DNA of 6,187 nt from the NCBI GenBank assembly GCA_964639525.1, contig CAZXDS010000197.1, positions 1 to 6,187 of the forward strand, read 5' to 3'. Shown here piece by piece: positions 1-4,277 of this stretch (position 1 is the first letter of the stretch; each line of letters opens with the position of its first letter). A model generated the notes under the pieces. The model saw only the letters and a program-made list of their open reading frames with translations, did not search any database and was not told where the DNA came from. This DNA comes from CAZXDS01 sp964639525 (lineage in GTDB: Bacteria; Bacteroidota; Ignavibacteria; Ignavibacteriales; Melioribacteraceae). The position numbers and the translations under genes are program-made.

Positions 1-36
1 CCGGCTTTCGACTGATTTTCCGATTAAATTTGCCAT

Positions 37-75
37 ATTTCTGTAACACAGATTACTAATCTGTGTTACAGAAAT
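37..75. repeat. Perfect 19-bp-arm palindrome downstream of cheW
   Basis: Arms at 37-55 and 57-75 are exact reverse complements around a single central base (C56). As RNA or ssDNA this folds into a long, uninterrupted hairpin. Each arm also holds a smaller inverted repeat: CTGT-AAC-ACAG on the left and CTGT-GTT-ACAG on the right, so two small hairpins are an alternative fold. It lies 45 bp past the cheW stop in the direction of transcription. No T-run follows the stem on the minus strand (the next bases read ATGGCAAATT), so a classic intrinsic terminator is not supported. mRNA 3'-end protection or a REP-like interspersed palindrome is more plausible. Confidence 0.9.
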
Positions 76-93
76 TTTGACTCTGAATCGCTG

Positions 94-119
94 TGCGAGG
101 AAGGTTTGTTTTACTTTTA
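94..119. repeat. Distal end module of the repeat island, third locus
   Basis: These 26 bases are identical to 3371-3396, and the first 24 also match 3140-3163. They contain the arm GGTTTGTTT at 103-111, but no AAACAAACC partner is present in 1-102, so the hairpin seen in the other copies cannot form within this window. Upstream, GACTCTG at 79-85 matches GGACTCTG before the other copies, with about nine extra bases inserted before GCGAGG. The module ends one base before the cheW stop codon, just as the copy at 3371-3396 overlaps the response regulator stop codon. Confidence 0.85.
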
Positions 120-584
120 TCACACAGTCTCCAATACTGCCCTTTCTTCAAAAGATAGGATCTTATTCAAATCCAAAAGAATGAGCAGCGTATTATCCAA
201 TTTTGCAACCGACGTTATGTAATCGGAATCAATGCCGGCGACTATTTCAGGCGGCGGTTCGGTTATATCCGATTTAATTCTCAATACTTCGCTAACTTCG
301 TCAACTATAAATCCTACGGTTTTACCGCTTAGCTCAACTACAATTATACGTGTAGAATTATCATATTCCTTTGCCGGTAAATTTAATCTTTTTTTCAAAT
401 CGATTACAGGGATTATTCTGCCTCGAAGGTTAACAATACCTTCGACAAATTCCGGTGCATTAGGCATTTGTGTAATTTCGAGCATACGATTTATCTCCTG
501 CACTTTAAGTATATCTACGCCGAATTCTTCTTTACCGAGTTTAAAACTAACAAGCTGAAGTATTGTATTTCCCATTTCATTCAT
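120..584 (-). CDS. cheW: CheW-like chemotaxis adaptor protein
   Basis: Predicted 154-residue soluble adaptor of the CheW family, about the usual length. In known systems CheW bridges MCP signalling tips and the P5 domain of CheA in membrane-associated receptor arrays. The single CheW fold fills the protein: beta strands from LQLVSFKLGKEEFGVDI (10-26), the region EITQMPNAPEFVEGIVNLRGRIIPVIDL (36-63) with the hallmark NLRG at 52-55, then TVGFIVDEVSEVLRI (89-103) and LLILLDLNKIL (133-143). Arg54 corresponds to the conserved arginine that contacts the receptor or kinase. The first ATG is chosen because AAAAGGA at 593-599 lies 8 nt upstream; a second in-frame ATG at codon 4 has no comparable site. 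The gene follows the MCP by 66 bp with no terminator between them, so co-transcription is likely. It has no CheY-like domain, so it is not CheV. Confidence 0.95.
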   Translation of the reverse strand: MNEMGNTILQLVSFKLGKEEFGVDILKVQEINRMLEITQMPNAPEFVEGIVNLRGRIIPVIDLKKRLNLPAKEYDNSTRIIVVELSGKTVGFIVDEVSEVLRIKSDITEPPPEIVAGIDSDYITSVAKLDNTLLILLDLNKILSFEERAVLETV

Positions 585-592
585 TTTATTTA

Positions 593-599
593 TCCTTTT
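593..599 (-). promoter_or_regulatory. Ribosome binding site of cheW
   Basis: The minus strand reads AAAAGGA, with AGGA 8 nt before the ATG at 582-584. It decides between the two nearby ATG codons (1 and 4) in favour of the first. The rest of the 66-bp gap (585-650) is A/T-rich and shows no hairpin or promoter that I can support. Confidence 0.6.
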
Positions 600-650
600 C
601 GTTATCTAATTGTATGCTGCAAATTAAAATCAGAAAACAAGTTATAATTT

Positions 651-2738
651 TTAATTTGTTAAATAGTTTTCATTTTCAACTTCAAGCAAATTTCCGTTAC
701 CATTTACCAACAATCCTTGATTATCTTTGTTTACTTTGAACTGATTTACCAAATCCTGCAAATTTTCAGTAAGGCGGTTCAAATCTTCGGAAGCCCTTGC
801 AATTTGTTCAACACCAACGGCAGCTTCCTGTGCAACTGTGTTAATACCTGCAATATTTTTACTAATCTGCTCTACAGTAGCCGATTGTTCTTCGCTTGCC
901 GAAGCCACTTGTTCAACTTCATTTATAACTTGGTCGGACATTGTAATAATATCTTTTAACGATTCACCGGATTGAACAGCTAATTTTTTCCCTTCGAGAG
1001 TTCCTTCTTTACTTTTCCTCATCGATTCAACTGCATCTGCTGTTTGAGATTGAATTTGCTTTATCATTTCGGCAATTTCTTTTGTAGCCGATGTGGTTCG
1101 TTCGGCAAGTTTTCTTACTTCGTCGGCAACTACTGCAAATCCGCGTCCTTGTTCTCCGGCTCTTGCAGCTTCAATTGCCGCATTTAACGCAAGCAAGTTT
1201 GTCTGGTCGGCAATATCGTTAATAACTTGTATTATTTCGCCTATTTTATTACTGCTTTCACCAAGTTCCTCTACTTTTTCGGCTGCATCGGAAACTACAA
1301 CCGCAATACTTTCGATACCTTTAATTGTTTTATTCACTACATCCCCACCTTCTCCGGCGGTGTTTCCCGAATGCTTTGCAAGTTCCGCCGCTTTTGTAGC
1401 ATTTTGGGTAGCTTCAACAATTGTTGCTGTCATTTGTTCAACTGCTGTGGCAACTTCGGCTGTTTGTGAACTTTGCTCCTGTGAACCGGCAGCCATTTCT
1501 TCGGCACTTGACGATATTTGTGTGCTTGCACTTGCAGTAGCTTCGGCTGCTTCCATTACTCTGGTAAAAGCGGAATTTAATGAATCGGCTACTTGATTTA
1601 TACTGTTTTTCAGCATAGCATAATCACCGGGATAATCTTCTGTTATTCTCGTAGTAAAATCTCCGGTTGCCATAGTACCAAGAATTTCTTTTGCTCCGTC
1701 TATCGGTTTGGCTACCGCTTTAACCACTTCATTCAAACCTTCTAAAATTACTCTGTATTCACCTTCAAAACCTTCGGCATTGCTTCGTTTATCCAACTCT
1801 CCGTCAATTGCAGCTTTAACAAATGTTTGGGACTCTTGCACTAACTGCCCAACTGTTTTGGCAGCAGATTCTACCGATGCAACGGTTTCCTGTGTCATTT
1901 TTATAATTTCATTTACATTGCCCGACAAAAGTCCCAACTCATCCGATGATGTAACTTTAAGCGGCTGCGTACTTGTAATCATTTTAATATTCAAATCACC
2001 TTGCGCCATTTGAACAGCACCGTGTGCCAAATTAGTAATACATACTTTTCGCAAATTATTCAGCCTATCCGTTAGCTGATAAAGCGGACTGCCTATTAAA
2101 CGAGAGATGTAGAATCCAACTATCAGCATTAAGGCAATACCGATAAAAAGCACAGCATAAATTTCGATATTTGCAGAACTATTATCCTTTGCAATTACAT
2201 TATTTAATGAATCTGCTTTATGCTTAAGTATTGCGGTAAACGCATTTATGGTAGTTGTAGCTTTTTCCGCAACTACGGAAAAATCACCTTTCCCAAGTTT
2301 CACTGCAGCATCCGTTTGATTTTTATTAACAAGTCGAATAATTTCCTGCGTCTTAAATAGGAAATCGCCGGATATCGCCTCCAACGACTTTAAATATGTT
2401 TCTTCTTCTTTATTAAAATGCATACTTTTAATATCGGAAAGATTTGTTTTAAGGGATTTTTCAAGTTTTTCTATTTTATTTTCATCACGGTTTATAAAAC
2501 CTTCGTTTTCTCCCGAAAGAATATTTAACGCTTTAATACGAATTTCATAAGCACTTTCCGCTATTTTGTTTAGCTTAACAATTGGCACTGTGTTCTCACT
2601 GTACATTAAATTTGCATTTCTGTGCATATTAGTCATATTACTGATACCGGTGTAACCGATTATAAGAGCTGCAACAACTGCAATAAAAGAATAAACTCCT
2701 ATTTTTTTTGCTATTTTAAGATTTTTAAACCATTTCAT
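651..2738 (-). CDS. Methyl-accepting chemotaxis protein, 4HB sensor with HAMP repeats
   Basis: A 695-residue transmembrane chemoreceptor. TM1 spans about 13-31, an extracytoplasmic, mostly helical region with four-helix-bundle character spans 32-190, and TM2 spans about 191-212. HAMP-type segments follow. The first (about 212-285) carries an inserted LRKVCITNLAHG before MAQGDL. A second HAMP-like repeat (about 290-345) has IDGELDKR, and a third (about 346-391) has ATGDFTTRI. The long MCP hairpin covers about 392-665. Its highly conserved tip, with DQTNLLALNAAIEAARAGEQ at 511-530 and GRGFAVVADEVRKLAERT after it, binds CheW/CheA. Candidate methylation pairs are E413/E414 and E616/E617, judged from flanking small residues. 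There is no C-terminal CheR-tethering pentapeptide of the NWETF type; the tail ends NYLTN. The start is supported by GAGG 5 nt upstream. The ligand cannot be read from the sequence. It is intact and likely heads an operon with cheW. Confidence 0.95.
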   Translation of the reverse strand: MKWFKNLKIAKKIGVYSFIAVVAALIIGYTGISNMTNMHRNANLMYSENTVPIVKLNKIAESAYEIRIKALNILSGENEGFINRDENKIEKLEKSLKTNLSDIKSMHFNKEEETYLKSLEAISGDFLFKTQEIIRLVNKNQTDAAVKLGKGDFSVVAEKATTTINAFTAILKHKADSLNNVIAKDNSSANIEIYAVLFIGIALMLIVGFYISRLIGSPLYQLTDRLNNLRKVCITNLAHGAVQMAQGDLNIKMITSTQPLKVTSSDELGLLSGNVNEIIKMTQETVASVESAAKTVGQLVQESQTFVKAAIDGELDKRSNAEGFEGEYRVILEGLNEVVKAVAKPIDGAKEILGTMATGDFTTRITEDYPGDYAMLKNSINQVADSLNSAFTRVMEAAEATASASTQISSSAEEMAAGSQEQSSQTAEVATAVEQMTATIVEATQNATKAAELAKHSGNTAGEGGDVVNKTIKGIESIAVVVSDAAEKVEELGESSNKIGEIIQVINDIADQTNLLALNAAIEAARAGEQGRGFAVVADEVRKLAERTTSATKEIAEMIKQIQSQTADAVESMRKSKEGTLEGKKLAVQSGESLKDIITMSDQVINEVEQVASASEEQSATVEQISKNIAGINTVAQEAAVGVEQIARASEDLNRLTENLQDLVNQFKVNKDNQGLLVNGNGNLLEVENENYLTN

Positions 2739-2882
2739 TTTTGCCTCGCTTTTTTTAAAATTTTTCTCGTTTTCATAATCGGTAAAATGTTAAGTGGTTA
2801 AAATTGTTTGTGAAAAGTGAGCACAGAGCATATATAATCGCAGCATATTAGAAATATTCGATAATTGTTTAAGACGGTTTTA
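2739..2882 (-). other. AT-rich leader upstream of the MCP gene, probable promoter region
   Basis: This non-coding stretch lies between the repeat island and the MCP start. It is unlike the repeats on either scale. If the MCP-cheW pair has its own promoter, it should lie here or in the island. The best sigma70-like candidate I can see on the minus strand is TTAAAC (2867-2872), a 16-bp spacer, then TAATAT (2845-2850). Both hexamers match the consensus poorly, so the exact promoter position is unproven. Confidence 0.3.
2744..2747 (-). promoter_or_regulatory. Ribosome binding site of the MCP gene
   Basis: The minus strand reads GCGAGGCAAAAATG, placing a GAGG core 5 nt before the start codon. This supports the MKWFKNLKIA start, whose basic N-terminus directly precedes TM1. 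Confidence 0.6.
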
Positions 2883-3164
2883 AAGTAATGTATTCGCATT
2901 TAAGGTTTTAGCATAATCTATCTTTTGTGCTCGTTGTTAGGGTAAACAAACCGGAAGGTTTGTTTTACTTTAAAGTAAAACCGACTTTCTAGTCGGTTTA
3001 CTCTCGCANNNNNNNNNNNNNNNNNNNNNNNNNNNNNNNNNNNNNNNNNNNNNNNNNNNNNNNNNNNNNNNNNNNNNNNNNNNNNNNNNNNNNNNNNNNN
3101 NNNNNNNNTGTTAGAGGAAACAAACCGTCCATTGGACTCTGCGAGGAAGGTTTGTTTTACTTTG
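2883..3164. repeat. Tandem repeat unit 1 (left copy, interrupted by N gap)
   Basis: The left block 2883-3008 matches 3165-3290 at an offset of 282, with only a handful of substitutions. The right block 3109-3163 matches 3340-3394 at an offset of 231. Visible structure: hairpin 2942-2968 (arms GTAAACAAACC and GGTTTGTTTTAC, one bulged T, loop GGAA); an 18-bp perfect palindrome TTTTACTTTAAAGTAAAA at 2963-2980; hairpin 2975-3001 (arms ending ACCGACT and AGTCGGT, one bulged A, loop TTCT); and a compound hairpin 3118-3157 (outer arms AAACAAACC and GGTTTGTTT, inner GTCC-ATT-GGAC). No credible coding potential is present. Confidence 0.9.
3009..3108. other. Assembly gap of exactly 100 N
   Basis: A run of 100 Ns is the conventional placeholder for a scaffold gap of unknown size. 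It falls inside repeat unit 1, where tandem duplication would break a short-read assembly. The intact second unit has 49 bases (3291-3339) at this position. Confidence 0.97.
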
Positions 3165-3394
3165 AAGTAATGTATTCGCATTTAAGATTTTAGCATAATC
3201 TATCTTTTGTACTCGTTGTTAGAGTAAACAAACCCGAAGGTTTGTTTTACTTTAAAGTAAAACCGACTTTCTAGTCGGTTTACTCTCGCATTGTACTCCT
3301 ATTTGTGATTTTGGCATATTGTTGGTTTTGTGTGCTCATTGTTAGAGGAAACAAACCGTCCATTGGACTCTGCGAGGAAGGTTTGTTTTACTTT
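3165..3394. repeat. Tandem repeat unit 2 (intact copy)
   Basis: The complete unit is about 230 bp. Hairpins: 3224-3250 (loop CGAA instead of the GGAA of unit 1), the 18-bp palindrome at 3245-3262, 3257-3283 (loop TTCT), and the compound hairpin 3349-3388 with inner GTCC-ATT-GGAC at 3358-3368. The unit has internal half-unit homology: 3186-3234 resembles 3307-3357 (shared GATTTTRGCATA, TTGTTAGAG, AAACAAACC). The outer ends carry a short inverted match, AAAGTAA at 2882-2888 of the array and TTACTTT at 3388-3394. The right end overlaps the first base of the response regulator stop codon, so on that transcript the hairpins would form directly in the 3' UTR. Confidence 0.9.
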
Positions 3395-4158
3395 TAAATT
3401 GAAAATCTCGATTTGATTTTGGAGGTGCATCTTTGGCTTACAGGCAGCGGGTTTTTAATATTCTTCATTCTTATAATAAATGAACGATTTGATAATTTTT
3501 CTACATTCTCAATATGAGTTAAATTAATAATATACGATTGGTGAATCCGTATAAAATATTTTTCAGGTAAAAACTTTTCCCAGTCCTTTAATAATTTCCG
3601 GACTATAAATTTTTCTCCGCAAATTGTATGAATCCAAGAATAATTTGCATCGGCTTTAATGGAAACTATTTCGGAAAGCACTATAAATTTTGGCTGGTTG
3701 TTTACCGTTAATAATATTCTTTCTTTTTCCGTTACTATTTTCTTTTCTTTTTTTATTGGTAATGAGTTAAACATTTTTGCAATTTTTTCATTTTTACTTA
3801 ATCTTGTGTTTATCGAATCTACCAGCTCTCTGTTATCAAACGGCTTAACAATATAATCATCAGCACCAAGAATCATCCCTTTTCTTACATCGCTTACTTC
3901 CGATTTTGCCGTTAAATAGATAAACGGAATAAGTGCATCGTGCTCGTTTTCAAGTAATTTTGCTTTAACATCGTAGCCGTCAAATTCCGGCATCATTATA
4001 TCGCATAATATTAAATCCGGATTATTAATTGTTGATACTAATTTAATGCCCTCTTTGCCGTTTGATGCTGCAAATACTTGAAAATTATTAGTTTCTAAAA
4101 CATCTATTAAGTTTTCCCGAATTGAACGATTATCTTCAATAATTAGTATTTTCTTCAT
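3394..4158 (-). CDS. Two-component response regulator, REC-LytTR
   Basis: A predicted 254-residue cytoplasmic transcription regulator. An N-terminal receiver domain (1 to about 122) carries acidic pair E8/D9, phospho-acceptor D53 (in LILCDIMMPEFDG), T83 and K105 (in DYIVKPF). A linker of about 30 residues is rich in Lys/Glu. A C-terminal LytTR DNA-binding domain (about 155-252) shows EIVSIKADANYSWIHT and YFIRIHQSYIINLTHIENV. Start choice: the frame is open to an ATG at 4267-4269, but those 37 extra residues translate heptamer repeat DNA and match no receiver domain. The ATG at 4156-4158 begins the canonical MKKILIIEDN and has AGGA 6 nt upstream. It lies 119 bp after the kinase gene in the same direction, so phosphorylation by that kinase is the likely trigger (inference). 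Its stop codon overlaps the edge of the repeat island. Target genes are unknown. Confidence 0.93.
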   Translation of the reverse strand: MKKILIIEDNRSIRENLIDVLETNNFQVFAASNGKEGIKLVSTINNPDLILCDIMMPEFDGYDVKAKLLENEHDALIPFIYLTAKSEVSDVRKGMILGADDYIVKPFDNRELVDSINTRLSKNEKIAKMFNSLPIKKEKKIVTEKERILLTVNNQPKFIVLSEIVSIKADANYSWIHTICGEKFIVRKLLKDWEKFLPEKYFIRIHQSYIINLTHIENVEKLSNRSFIIRMKNIKNPLPVSQRCTSKIKSRFSI

Positions 4159-4160
4159 TT

Positions 4161-4258
4161 TGTATCCTGTATCTTGTATCCTACGAATTACGAATTTTTG
4201 GATTATGGAACTTGTACAATAACATAAGCTTGGAGCCTGAATCTTGTATCTTGCCTCT
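4161..4258. repeat. Degenerate heptanucleotide array between kinase and regulator genes
   Basis: On the plus strand, 4161-4181 is three TGTATCY heptamers and 4182-4195 is TACGAAT twice. Next come TTTTGGA and TTATGGA (4196-4209), and 4231-4258 holds four TGNNNCY heptamers including TGTATCT. The two TGNNNCY blocks start 70 bases apart, a multiple of seven, so the whole 98-bp stretch keeps one heptamer phase, though 4210-4230 is not recognisably repetitive. On the minus strand the last heptamer, GGATACA, provides the regulator's Shine-Dalgarno (AGGA at 4165-4168). Confidence 0.7.
4165..4168 (-). promoter_or_regulatory. Ribosome binding site of the response regulator, inside the heptamer array
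   Basis: The minus strand reads AGGATACAAAATG, with AGGA 6 nt before the ATG at 4156-4158. It supports starting the regulator at MKKILIIEDN and not 37 codons earlier. Confidence 0.55.
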
Positions 4259-4277
4259 CTATAATTCATCCATCTTC

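Noticed and set aside
41..71. LexA/SOS box from CTGT...ACAG motifs
   Set aside because: Spacing between the half-sites is 3 bp, whereas the E. coli-type LexA box needs 8, and the site lies downstream of a gene, not in a promoter.
37..75. Rho-independent terminator for cheW
   Set aside because: The stem is strong, but it is AT-rich and no T-run follows on the minus strand.
1093..1596. Plus-strand open frames opposite the MCP gene (also 717-959, 1227-1469, 1708-2013)
   Set aside because: They are antisense shadows of the conserved MCP coding sequence with biased Ser/Ala/Phe composition and no recognisable domain.
2918..3181. Minus-strand 87-residue open frame through the N gap
   Set aside because: It consists of the palindromic repeat read as protein (KVKQTF twice) and crosses 100 Ns. 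It has no family signature and no independent support.
2883..3394. CRISPR array
   Set aside because: There are only two long units, with no short direct repeats alternating with unique spacers and no cas genes nearby.
2883..3394. Insertion sequence or transposase remnant
   Set aside because: No transposase fragment in any frame. Only a 7-base inverted end match (AAAGTAA/TTACTTT) is visible and no target duplication could be recognised, so a MITE-like origin remains possible but unproven.
4159..4269. 37-residue N-terminal extension of the response regulator starting at the upstream ATG
   Set aside because: It translates the heptamer DNA (ARYKIQ, IQDTGYK) and precedes a canonical receiver start that has its own Shine-Dalgarno.
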